DNA from: Candidatus Bathyarchaeota archaeon
GTDB taxonomy: Archaea; Thermoproteota; Bathyarchaeia; Bathyarchaeales; Bathycorpusculaceae
Direction of reading: 5' to 3'
DNA length: 59,052 nucleotides
NCBI GenBank assembly: GCA_017883615.1
Contig: JADGNF010000045.1
Coordinates: 1 to 59,052 of the forward strand
The notes beneath the pieces are model-generated. The model saw only the letters and a list, made by a program, of their open reading frames with translations, ran no database searches and was not told the origin of the DNA. The stretch's first letter is position 1. Each line of letters starts with the position of its first letter. A program made the position numbers and the translations under genes. Below, piece by piece: positions 49,068 through 57,064 of this stretch.

Positions 49068-49720
49068 TGTCTCAACAAAGAAACAGAGGAGAACGTCCGA
49101 AAGTAAACTTGGAAGAGTGGGTTCCCCGAACCCGTTTGGGCAAAATGATTCAGGAAGGCAAAATCACCAACATCGACGAGGTCTTCTTGAGCGGCCTAAA
49201 GATTGTGGAGCCCCAAATTGTAGATGCCTTGCTGCCTGACCTGCAGGAGGAAGTTATAAACATTAACTTAGTTCAGAAGCAGACCGACGCAGGCGAAAAA
49301 AGCCGCTTTAAGGCTATTGTTTGTGTGGGTAACCGTGACGGCTACTTGGGTTTGGGTCAAGGCAAAGCTGGCCAAGTCCGAAACGCCATCGAGAAAGCAG
49401 CTGCAGATGCACGCCTCAAAATCATCCCCGTGAAACGCGGGTGTGGTAGTTGGGAGTGCGGTTGCGGTCGTGGTCACAGTGTGCCGTATCAGGTTGAAGG
49501 CAAATGCGGAAGCGTCCGCGTTGTTATGGTTCCGGGTCCAAGAGGCTTGGGATTGGTCGCCAGCGAAGTTGCCAAAACCGTTCTAGGCTTAGCAGGCGTC
49601 AAAGACCTCTGGAGCAGAACTTACGGCTCAACAAGAACCGTCCCGTCCTTCGCATGCGCAACGTTCGATGCGCTTAAGAAGACGTATAACTTGATTACTC
49701 CAACTGACTGGGTGAAGTAA
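49067..49720 (+). CDS. rps5: Ribosomal protein uS5, 217 aa
   Basis: uS5 controls decoding accuracy at the mRNA entrance. SRFKAIVCVGNRDGYLGLGQ, the archaeal segment RGCGSWECGCGRGHSVPY, and SVRVVMVPGPRGLGLVAS are present. It overlaps the uL18 stop by one base and is followed by uL30 after one base. Confidence 0.98.
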   Translation: MSQQRNRGERPKVNLEEWVPRTRLGKMIQEGKITNIDEVFLSGLKIVEPQIVDALLPDLQEEVININLVQKQTDAGEKSRFKAIVCVGNRDGYLGLGQGKAGQVRNAIEKAAADARLKIIPVKRGCGSWECGCGRGHSVPYQVEGKCGSVRVVMVPGPRGLGLVASEVAKTVLGLAGVKDLWSRTYGSTRTVPSFACATFDALKKTYNLITPTDWVK

Positions 49721-49721
49721 A

Positions 49722-50213
49722 ATGGCAGCACAAGAAACACAAGCATGCAAATGCATCGTAGCAGTCAAAGTCCGCGGAGAAGTCAGCGCACAACGTGAAG
49801 CTCGCGAAACCAACATGATGCTAGGCCTCTCGCACACTAACCACGCCGTCATAATCGACAACCGACCCGCATACCTCGGCATGCTGCAACGCGCCCAAAG
49901 CTACGTAACCTGGGGAGAAGCATCTCTGGAAACAGTCACCGCCATGATTAAGGAACGCGGCAGACTTCTGGGCAACAAAAAAATCACCGACGAATACCTC
50001 CAAAAAGCAGGCTACAAAACAATCGAAGAACTAGCCGAAGCCGTCTACAGCTGCAAAATCGAATTCAACAAACTTGCCGGCATAACCAAAACCTTCCGAC
50101 TCCGCCCCCCAAAGAAAGGCTACAAAGGCAAAACCAAAAAGAGCTTCCGAGCAGGCGGCGAAGCAGGCTACCGCGGCGAAGCAATAGACAAACTAGTCCA
50201 ACGCATGGTCTAA
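49722..50213 (+). CDS. rpl30: Ribosomal protein uL30, 163 aa
   Basis: The archaeal long uL30 is recognisable from VRGEVSAQREARETNMMLGL and AYLGMLQRAQSYVTWGEAS, with the C-terminal FRLRPPKKGYKGKTKKSFRAGG. It is the last ribosomal gene before the 4.3-kb insertion; in most archaea uL15 follows immediately. The codons of this gene are strongly C-ending. Confidence 0.97.
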   Translation: MAAQETQACKCIVAVKVRGEVSAQREARETNMMLGLSHTNHAVIIDNRPAYLGMLQRAQSYVTWGEASLETVTAMIKERGRLLGNKKITDEYLQKAGYKTIEELAEAVYSCKIEFNKLAGITKTFRLRPPKKGYKGKTKKSFRAGGEAGYRGEAIDKLVQRMV

Positions 50214-50261
50214 ACGCCATCGCGTCACCTTTATTTAATTATAATTTCAAGAATTTTTTGT

Positions 50262-50486
50262 TTAAGTTTCAGCATTTTCTTCTTTGAGAATTCTGTGTAA
50301 CTTCTTAACTCTTCTCGCTTTGATGTTTTCTTGCCCCTCGTAGAAGCTCTTCATCATAGCAGGATCGCTTAGAATATCAACCGTCTCCATAAACTCGCCC
50401 ATCAGCTTTGCGGCTTCGTCGAGTTTCTGCTGGGTTTCAAACAGAAGCTTGCGGTCTTCTTCATTCAGGAATTCAAACTTAGCCAT
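50262..50486 (-). CDS. Small helical antitoxin-like protein, 74 aa
   Basis: Start is probably ATG 50486. The protein is all-helical, with LNEEDRKLLFETQQKLDEAA then DILSDPAMMKSFYEGQENIKA and a basic end. The pattern SD-x-x-MM-x-S-x-x-x-G-x-x-x-I-x-A-x-R-V resembles antitoxins paired with RelE-type toxins in archaea. No toxin gene lies beside it, so it would be an orphan. Its 5' region overlaps the leading end of the Cas1 fragment on the opposite strand only if a longer start at 50588 is used. Family assignment is tentative. Confidence 0.5.
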   Translation of the reverse strand: MAKFEFLNEEDRKLLFETQQKLDEAAKLMGEFMETVDILSDPAMMKSFYEGQENIKARRVKKLHRILKEENAET

Positions 50487-50562
50487 TAAATCCCTAAGTT
50501 TTGAAAGGTAAGCCAAACTAATAAACATCGAGAAGTAAGCCAAATCTAGTCGCGCCAACTTT

Positions 50563-51054
50563 TTGAGAAGAAAAAGGGAGGACCGCAAAGCCTATGATGG
50601 AATAAACAACGTGTTCAACTTCGGGTACTATGTTCTAAAATGCCATGTTCACAAGGCATTAATCAAAGCGAAACTTGAACCGTACCTTGGGTTTCTCCAC
50701 GCGCTCAAAGACAGCACTCCAAGCTTGGTGTGTGACTTCATGGAGCCTTACCGCTACCTGATTGACGATTTGCTAGTTGAGCCATGCCAGAAATATAAGA
50801 AGAAGGACTTTGTTGCAGTTACCGATTTCATGATGAACCTACGAATGGGAAAGAAAATACATCTATGGGAATACGAGACAAATGAATTAGCTGACGCTTT
50901 AGCTGAACTATTCAATCGCACTGTTAGTATACCGAGAATTAGGCATGAATTCAAACAAACAATTGACACATTGATTAGTGAAGAAGCAGTTCTATTTGCT
51001 AAATCTTTGCAAGAAAAGAAGATTATTTGGGTTCCACGGCTTGCAAATGTCTAA
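50563..51054 (+). pseudogene. Cas1 C-terminal fragment, 163 aa
   Basis: The fragment begins at the Cas1 helical domain: RKAYDGINNVFNFGYYVLK matches the usual D-x-x-N-x-x-x-N-Y-G-Y-x-x-L, followed by LEPYLGFLHALKDSTPSLVC with the conserved histidine of GFLH and CDFMEPYR with the conserved aspartate. The remaining sequence also has Cas1-like features (EYETNELADALAELF). The whole N-terminal domain and the catalytic glutamate segment are missing; the frame is closed by TAA at 50536-50538 upstream. It is therefore inactive as an integrase unless it pairs with another chain. No cas2 or CRISPR array is visible. Confidence 0.8.
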
Positions 51055-51142
51055 AACAATATCCGATATCCTCTTGAAAGTCTGACCTATTAAGAAAACA
51101 GCTCAGGATTTTGTAACAAGGAAAGAGTTAAACTGGTAACGC

Positions 51143-51149
51143 AGTATAT
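51143..51149 (+). promoter_or_regulatory. TATA-like site before the nuclease-APAZ gene
   Basis: GTATATC ends 20 bases before the TTG at 51170, so the message would be leaderless. This supports 51170 as the original start of the gene. Confidence 0.4.
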
Positions 51150-51169
51150 CGTTGGTTTAGGGACTTGCT

Positions 51170-52665
51170 TTGCCTGTTGAGCGGATTGGTAAACAACGAG
51201 AATCTCCGACTGTCAACTCGGAGGAGTACAAGAAAAAGTTTTTGCGATATCTAATGGGACGACAGTACTAAAATGTTGTAGCAGGCTCCGATATCGAGGC
51301 AACATTTGCGGATACCATTTTGTTTTTAACTAGAAAAGGTGAGCGGCGCGAATATTGGCTGGAAGTTAAGGCAACACCTGTTAGCTTAGGCGACGCTGAT
51401 TTTCTTCAACAGCTAGCAGAGTACATCGCACTATATCTTTCGAGAAGCCCGGAAAATAGATTCAAACTAATTCTCGGCTGCTACAAACTCATAGATTGGG
51501 AATTGTTCAACTCAGTTTTCGAGTATCAGGACGCAGAGGCAACAGAGAGGCTAATACGCTCGATGCTTCTTAATGCCAAACCGCGCGATAAAGTCATCAT
51601 TGAAAACGCGAGAGCAGAAGACATCAAGACTTTTTTCGAGGACACCACGGTAGAAGAAGCCGACCTAAAGAGCCTGGATTTTGCAGAAGCAAAGGTTATA
51701 CCCAAAGCTCCAGCAAAACCCAGTTTAGCAGAGGCTGCGTATGCCGAGGCTGTTATCAATAACTTTGGGGATGTTTCACCACTTGCTGAGCTAGAAAAAT
51801 TGTACTTAAACGTGTTCAGCATCGAGCTTCCTCAAAAACTCTTCATCGCTGATGGACTTTACAAATCTTCAGATGAAATGTATGCTAACCCATCCAATAT
51901 ATTTCCGCCGCATGATTTCAGAAACAGTAAGGTTGTCACTTTTAGTGAATTCAAGGCGGAAAATCCTTTATCTTACACCATTGTTCCTGAATCAATTCGG
52001 TTTTTAGACACAGCTCAATACTGCAAGGAAGAAAAAAAACCAAGACGTACTTAGAATAATAGTAAATCGGTGGATAAGGGAAAGATGCAAAGATAGAGAA
52101 ATGAAATTTGACAAGCGGACAAAAACCTACTATTACCGCAGGGCTCTCACGGGATCAGGTATAGTGACCGCCAAATGGAAACCCAAAGTCAAGACATCGG
52201 TTAGAGAATTGACCCGACCAATGAAATCAAGCGATGGGACAATAAACTATTGGGTGCATCGAGGCGATGAGATATTTGCGACTGTATTTGCTGGTCAATT
52301 ATATATTCAGTTTAGACCTCGTTTTCTTTTCTCCTGGGATGGAATTAATCTCATGGAAAGTTCCGACGCGGAACTTAAAGACCGCAAATTCCGAAAAAGC
52401 AACTTCAACAGAAACATGAACCAACTCTATGATGTGCGGTTCTGGTGCAGACATCTCTTTCCAGAATCCGAAGCGTTCTCAGCGGGAATCATGAGCCTGT
52501 CAGGTTTTTATTGATACTGGCTACAGCCAATCAATAAAAATCCTCGACCAAGCTTTCGTCGAATGCCAATACAGACCTAATGAAGACAAAGTAATCGATA
52601 TTGAAGATTTGGATGCTATCGGTCAGTCCTTTGAGCAACTCGCCGATTTCATGGAGGAGGAGTAA
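51170..52665 (+). pseudogene. PD-(D/E)XK nuclease-APAZ protein of a short Argonaute system, interrupted three times
   Basis: Read with three repairs, this is a protein of about 497 aa. From TTG 51170 the frame meets TAA at 51269-51271 (codon 34), then continues. A +1 shift in the A8 run 52032-52039 and another in the T5 run 52505-52509 must be undone to reach TAA 52663-52665. Residues 35-110 hold a restriction-endonuclease-like core, SDIEATFADTILFL then REYWLEVKA and FLQQLAEYIAL. The C-terminal half matches the APAZ region found beside short Argonautes (FAGQLYIQFRPRFLFSWDG, FNRNMNQLYDVRFWCRHLF, FIDTGYSQSIKIL). The Argonaute frame begins three bases later. Confidence 0.75.
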
Positions 52666-52667
52666 AC

Positions 52668-54110
52668 ATCAATAGCTTCTACATTACTGAACCCGATCTA
52701 ATTTTTGCAAACAAAAAGCGTTTCAAAGACCCTAGAGGCGGACTTTATCTTTATGGACCGTATGGGCAATACGGAAGCGCTAGTTATGTTGATATAACGA
52801 CCAACGCAGGTATTATTGGTACTTCAAGATCAATCGGAAAGGTCATTGATTTTTTTAGCTATCTTCATCGAAAGATACCCTCAAGCGATGAAAGCAGCGT
52901 CGATTTTCCCGGTCTTGGGCTTGACCGAAAACTTCGATATGACATTCAGTTTGATCCTCAATGGGAACAAACGATTGATAAGCTAAACATAGACGAATGT
53001 GAAAGCAAACCAGACAGAATCGAAAGAACCCAGTATCTACTTGAGCAGATTGAAGAGAAATTGGAGGCTATACAGGGAGTCTAGCCAAAACCCGATTTGG
53101 TTTTTGTCAGTTTGCCTGTTGACCTCCTCAGATTGTGTGCGGTTCCAGGTCAGAAGGGTTTGAAGATCACTATAACGCACAAACGTTTTGGTTCTGAATT
53201 GACCAAAGAGCAGAAAGCTGGTGATTTCGATTTTCACGACATAATAAAAGTAATTGGAATGAAGTACAGATTACCAACTCAATTCATTTTACCTACAACG
53301 CTCGATTTGGAGCGGAAGAGTCTTCAGGATTTGGCGACGCGCTCGTGGAATCTGTCGGTTGCAGCTTACTATAAAACGAAAGGCATACCGTGGAAGCTTG
53401 CTGAACTAGAACCAGATACTTGTTACGCTGGCGTATCATTTTATAGAGAATGCACACCTGATGGTCAACAGTATATGAGGGCGGGAGTCGCAAGGGTTTT
53501 TCTTGCTACAGGTGAAGCGCTTGTACTAAAGGGCGATCCGTTTAAGTGGGAACATCCACGAGCAGAGCCTCACCTCAATGAAGAACAATCAATTGCGTTG
53601 GTAGACAAAATCATTAAGGAATACAAAAGAAGCCACAAAGATACCCTGCCTCAACGACTTGTGCTTCACAAAACATCCGAGTACTCAGTTGAAGAAAAGC
53701 AAGGATTCTTAGCAGCATCAGAAAATATCGCTCAAGAAGACTTGCTTTCGATTACAAGATCAACGATTGATCGGTATCGCGAAGGCGCATATCCCACTGT
53801 AAGAGGAAATGTCATTAAGGTATCGGATTCCGAGTTTTACGTTTTCACTTTGGGGTACATTGCACAACTAAAAACATTCCCCAAGCCAGGAATACCAGTT
53901 CCTGTTAGAGTTCAAGTAGCTAATCTGGATTCATCAGAACGTTTGATGTGCAAGGATATACTTTCACTTACTCGACTAAACTGGAACAACGCGGATTTCT
54001 GCGACCAAATGCCAATAACCATTTCCGCTTCTCGCCGAATTGGAAATATTTTGTCTGAAGCCAGAGCAAGAGACCTAGAAATTAGTAGCGAATATAAGTA
54101 CTACATGTAA
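52668..54110 (+). pseudogene. Short prokaryotic Argonaute (MID-PIWI), start lost and amber-interrupted, 480 aa when repaired
   Basis: The upstream gene ends in GGAGGAGTAA and the expected start position 52668 reads ATC instead of ATG. From there 138 codons (NSFYITEPDLIFANKK, DPRGGLYLYGPYG) run to TAG 53082-53084, then the same frame continues to 54110. The MID part has KPDLVFVSLPVDLLRLC and LPTQFILPTTLD; the PIWI part has RSWNLSVAAYYKTKGIPWKL, TCYAGVSFYRE, RLVLHKTSEYSVEEKQGF, ILSLTRLNWNNADFC and ends YKYYM as many short Argonautes do. The first catalytic aspartate position is serine in AGVSFY, so slicing is lost, which is normal for short types. The nuclease-APAZ protein would be the effector. 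Confidence 0.8.
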
Positions 54111-54186
54111 GCTATTCACGTTCGGAAAAAATTTGAGTCCTTGAATATCCGTAACCGATAGACTATTTTTGGGTCATCTGGGTGAT

Positions 54187-54280
54187 TGACAGACAGAGTG
54201 ACTGACTGACAGACAGACATTAGGCACGCACGCGGGCGGGGAGCATGTGCGTCAGTGAGTGAGCGTAGGCGTTAGCGTTC
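54187..54280. repeat. Simple-sequence region (GACA/GACT, then GTGAG and GCGTTA units)
   Basis: The stretch reads as imperfect four-base units GACA GACA GAGT GACT GACT GACA GACA, followed by GCACGCACGCGGGCGGGG, GTCAGTGAGTGAGC and GGCGTTAGCGTT. Such repeats are rare in compact archaeal genomes. They lie at the right-hand edge of the island that splits the ribosomal operon. Confidence 0.6.
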
Positions 54281-54467
54281 GTGATTTCGAGAGAGAGAAA
54301 GATAGGGGGCTATAGAAGAAAATCGCAGCAGAGTAACGCCCAAAACCGTCAGAAAACTATAGTCCGCCAAAAAACTCAAACCCGCCGAAAACCGCACAAA
54401 ACAACCCTTTCCAGCGCAAGACCAGCAGTTTCCATCCATGCGTTTTCCTGCTGTTCTTGTGCGATAC

Positions 54468-54476
54468 GTTTTATAG
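54468..54476 (+). promoter_or_regulatory. TATA box of the hsp20-uL15-secY unit
   Basis: GTTTTATAG lies 38 bases before ATG 54515. With transcription starting near 54499 this promoter would restore expression of uL15 and SecY downstream of the inserted island. Confidence 0.5.
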
Positions 54477-54514
54477 TACCTCCACCGATTGCCTTTGTAT
54501 CTGGGGTTGTCAGC

Positions 54515-54979
54515 ATGAGTGCAAAATGGCGAAGAAGCAGAAAACATATGAAATGGCTAGAACTCCCAAGCTTCAAACTCCCCTCAAAATCCGCCAGCAA
54601 AACGCCGCGGATGGACAACCTCAAACCAAAACGAATTCACCCACAAAAATACCGGCTCCCAAAACGGTATAAAGCAAAATACAAAGACCCAAAACCCCTC
54701 ATCGACATGTTCCAAGACCAAAACTATGTCACCATCGTAGCCGAGACAGCTGGCTTCCAGCAGGAAACATTCAAAATCACTATAAAAGACCAAAAACTTA
54801 CCTTAACTGCAAAGGCAAAAGACCGCAGATATTATAAAAGTTTAAATTTACCGAAGGTAGTCATTCCAACGGTCGCTCACGCAACCTTCAAGAATGGCGT
54901 ACTTGAAATCAAACTAAAAAAGGCCCCAACCAAACAAACAACCATAAAACAACAAGCAGGAATAAACGATGCCACATAA
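54515..54979 (+). CDS. Small heat-shock protein Hsp20/alpha-crystallin, 154 aa
   Basis: Residues about 65-145 form an alpha-crystallin domain: PLIDMFQDQNYVTIVAETAG, then FKITIKDQKLTLTAKAKDRR and a C-terminal ATFKNGVLEIKLKKA with the V-L-E-I-x-L end of the fold. The first 60 residues are basic and Pro/Lys-rich. I choose ATG 54515; upstream in-frame codons back to 54281 have no family match. The end overlaps uL15 by 11 bases, so this chaperone is co-expressed with uL15 and SecY, an unusual place for hsp20. Confidence 0.88.
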   Translation: MSAKWRRSRKHMKWLELPSFKLPSKSASKTPRMDNLKPKRIHPQKYRLPKRYKAKYKDPKPLIDMFQDQNYVTIVAETAGFQQETFKITIKDQKLTLTAKAKDRRYYKSLNLPKVVIPTVAHATFKNGVLEIKLKKAPTKQTTIKQQAGINDAT

Positions 54980-55403
54980 ACTACGAAAACACAGAAAAAT
55001 GCGAGGATCACGCACACAAGGATACGGAAGAATAGGACAACACCGAGACTCAGGATCCAAAGGACACCGCAAAGTCGGACGCCACAAACACCTCTGGAGC
55101 CTCGTCTGCAACATGCCTGAAAAGTACTTCGGCAAAAACGGATTCCACTCACGCCAAAACATCCACAGCAAAGAAAACGCCATTAACCTAAACAAACTCC
55201 AAGAAATCACCCAACCAAACCAAACGGAAATAAACCTAACAGAAATGGGCTTCACCAAACTCTTGGGCACAGGAAAACTCACCCAAGCCCTAACCATTAC
55301 CGTCGCAGCCGCATCCAAAACCGCAATAACCAAAATCGAAGCTGCAGGCGGAAAAGTAATAACCGAAACACAAGAAGAAGCGACCGCAGAACCTGAACAG
55401 TAA
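54969..55403 (+). CDS. rpl15: Ribosomal protein uL15, 144 aa
   Basis: The basic N terminus HKLRKHRKMRGSRTQGYGRI and the central KYFGKNGFHSR match archaeal uL15; the C-terminal half has the usual beta-alpha fold (FTKLLGTGKLTQALTITVAA). It completes the set interrupted after uL30. It starts inside the end of the hsp20 gene and is followed by secY after 13 bases. Confidence 0.97.
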   Translation: MPHKLRKHRKMRGSRTQGYGRIGQHRDSGSKGHRKVGRHKHLWSLVCNMPEKYFGKNGFHSRQNIHSKENAINLNKLQEITQPNQTEINLTEMGFTKLLGTGKLTQALTITVAAASKTAITKIEAAGGKVITETQEEATAEPEQ

Positions 55404-55416
55404 GGGTTAGTTTGGC

Positions 55417-56859
55417 ATGGCCGGCAGATTCCTAAACATCTTCAAACCCATCGGACGCATACTACCCGAAATCAAGGTTCCCGAACGAAAAGTCAAATTT
55501 AACGAAAAAATCTTCTGGACCGCCCTGGTCCTCATAGTTTTCCTCGTCATGTCCGAAGTGCCCCTCTACGGCATCTCCTCCACAGTCCAAGACCAATTCA
55601 GCGCCCTACGCGTAATCTTCGCCTCAAACCGCGGCACGCTGATGGAACTAGGCATCGGACCCATCGTCACAGCCGGATTAATCCTCCAACTCCTCGCCGG
55701 CTCAGCCCTCATAAACTGCGACATGAGCAAACCCGAAGACCGAGGACTCTTCACAGTCGCAAGCAAAGTTTTCTCCATCCTACTCACCGGCATACAAGCA
55801 GGCGCTTACCTCCTAAGCGGCATGTACGGAAGCATAAGCAGCCTAGGCGTAGTGGTCATAGTTGTCATATTCTTACAACTAGTGGCCGCGGGAATTGTGG
55901 TGATGTTGCTTGACGAATTAGTCCAAAAAGGCTGGGGACTAGGCAGCGGCATCAGCCTCTTCATCATGGCAGGCGTCGCACAAAACATACTATGGTCAAC
56001 GTTCTCGCCCTCCACAGGCCTATTCGTCGGCGCAATCGAACAAATATTCGCAAAAACCACAGCAGGCCAACCTGCCTTCACCGTGATGACCTGGATCGTC
56101 GGATCAAAATCAAGCGTATACCCCTCACTAATCGGTTTCATCGCCACCATAGGCGCATTCCTAATAATCATCTACCTAAACGGCTTCCGCATCGAACTAC
56201 CCATGTCCTACGCCGGATACAAAGGCTTCCGCAGCAAATACCCCATCAAACTCCTATACGTCAGCAACCTACCAGTCATCTTCGCATCCGCACTCTTCGC
56301 CAACGTCTACTTCTTTGGCGAACTCATCTACAACACCGCCAACTCACACGGCACAAACATATGGCTCAACTGGATTGGCACATTCGGCATCCCAGATCCG
56401 TCAGTTAGCAATAGCACTCAAGCAACAGGCGGACTCGCATACTTCACCACAGCACCACACAACATCCAAACCGTACTCGGAGACCCACTCCACGCACTAA
56501 TCTACATGCTCATCCTGATAGCTTTCTGCGCAGTCTTCTCGCTAATTTGGCTTGAAGTCGGCGGACTAGGTCCAGCCAAAGTCGCCCAGCAACTCATGGA
56601 CAGCGGTATGCAGATACCAGGATACCGCAGATCCGGTAGACCCATCGAAGCCATCCTCAAACGGTACATCCCAATAGTCACAGTGCTAGGCGGCATAATC
56701 GTAGCCCTAGTAGCTGGAGTCGCCGACTTCCTAGGCGTTTTCGGTTCAGGAACAGGCATCTTGCTATCCGTAGGCATTATCTACCAATACTACGAGTTGC
56801 TAATGCGCGAACGCGCCGCCGAAATGTACCCTGCATTCCGAAGAATCCTAGGCGAATAA
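55417..56859 (+). CDS. secY: Protein translocase subunit SecY, 480 aa
   Basis: SecY forms the channel for export and membrane insertion of proteins. Ten helices are visible, with VPLYGISS as the start of the plug region, TVASKVFSILLTGIQAGAYL, GWGLGSGISLFIMAGVAQNI in helix 4-5, and cytoplasmic loops RIELPMSYAGYKGFRSKYPI and MQIPGYRRSGRPIEAILKRY. Length is normal. Many genes in this window carry signal peptides that would depend on it. It lies in the standard position after uL15. Confidence 0.98.
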   Translation: MAGRFLNIFKPIGRILPEIKVPERKVKFNEKIFWTALVLIVFLVMSEVPLYGISSTVQDQFSALRVIFASNRGTLMELGIGPIVTAGLILQLLAGSALINCDMSKPEDRGLFTVASKVFSILLTGIQAGAYLLSGMYGSISSLGVVVIVVIFLQLVAAGIVVMLLDELVQKGWGLGSGISLFIMAGVAQNILWSTFSPSTGLFVGAIEQIFAKTTAGQPAFTVMTWIVGSKSSVYPSLIGFIATIGAFLIIIYLNGFRIELPMSYAGYKGFRSKYPIKLLYVSNLPVIFASALFANVYFFGELIYNTANSHGTNIWLNWIGTFGIPDPSVSNSTQATGGLAYFTTAPHNIQTVLGDPLHALIYMLILIAFCAVFSLIWLEVGGLGPAKVAQQLMDSGMQIPGYRRSGRPIEAILKRYIPIVTVLGGIIVALVAGVADFLGVFGSGTGILLSVGIIYQYYELLMRERAAEMYPAFRRILGE

Positions 56860-56998
56860 TCAACCAAACAGGCAAATCTCTAAACAGACGGCAACATCTG
56901 CTTAGAGCAACAATCCATTTTCATTTTCGCTTCCTTCAAATAATTCTGCTTTGCATATTCACAGTAGGAAGGCAAAGAGGATTTTCAGAAGGACAAGG

Positions 56999-57006
56999 TT
57001 TAAAAT
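56999..57006 (+). promoter_or_regulatory. Candidate TATA box before the DUF106 gene
   Basis: TTTAAAAT lies 59 bases before the TTG at 57065 in the 205-base gap after secY. A second A/T stretch, GATATTTA at 57039-57046, is an alternative closer to the start. GGAG at 57053-57056 precedes the start codon. Confidence 0.35.
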
Positions 57007-57064
57007 GTTCCCCCAGAGTAAACTGTTCAATCGTAGGATATTTACTGAATAGGAGACGATTGAT

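Larger units (their letters stand above)
54111..54514. other. 404-base gap with simple repeats and the hsp20 promoter
   Basis: No gene is supported. The first part holds tetranucleotide and hexanucleotide-like repeats, the middle a purine-rich AGAGAGAGAAAG stretch and A/C-rich DNA, and the end the TATA box GTTTTATAG (54468-54476) for the Hsp20 gene. Confidence 0.6.

Noticed and set aside
54281-54514. N-terminal extension of the Hsp20 protein back to 54281
   Set aside because: The extension would run through the promoter, is Arg/Lys/Gln/Thr-rich without a family match, and ATG 54515 fits both the TATA box and the usual Hsp20 length.
50214-54514. A CRISPR array near the Cas1 fragment
   Set aside because: No regularly spaced repeats of 25-40 bases with unique spacers are seen; the only repeats are short simple-sequence units at 54187-54280.
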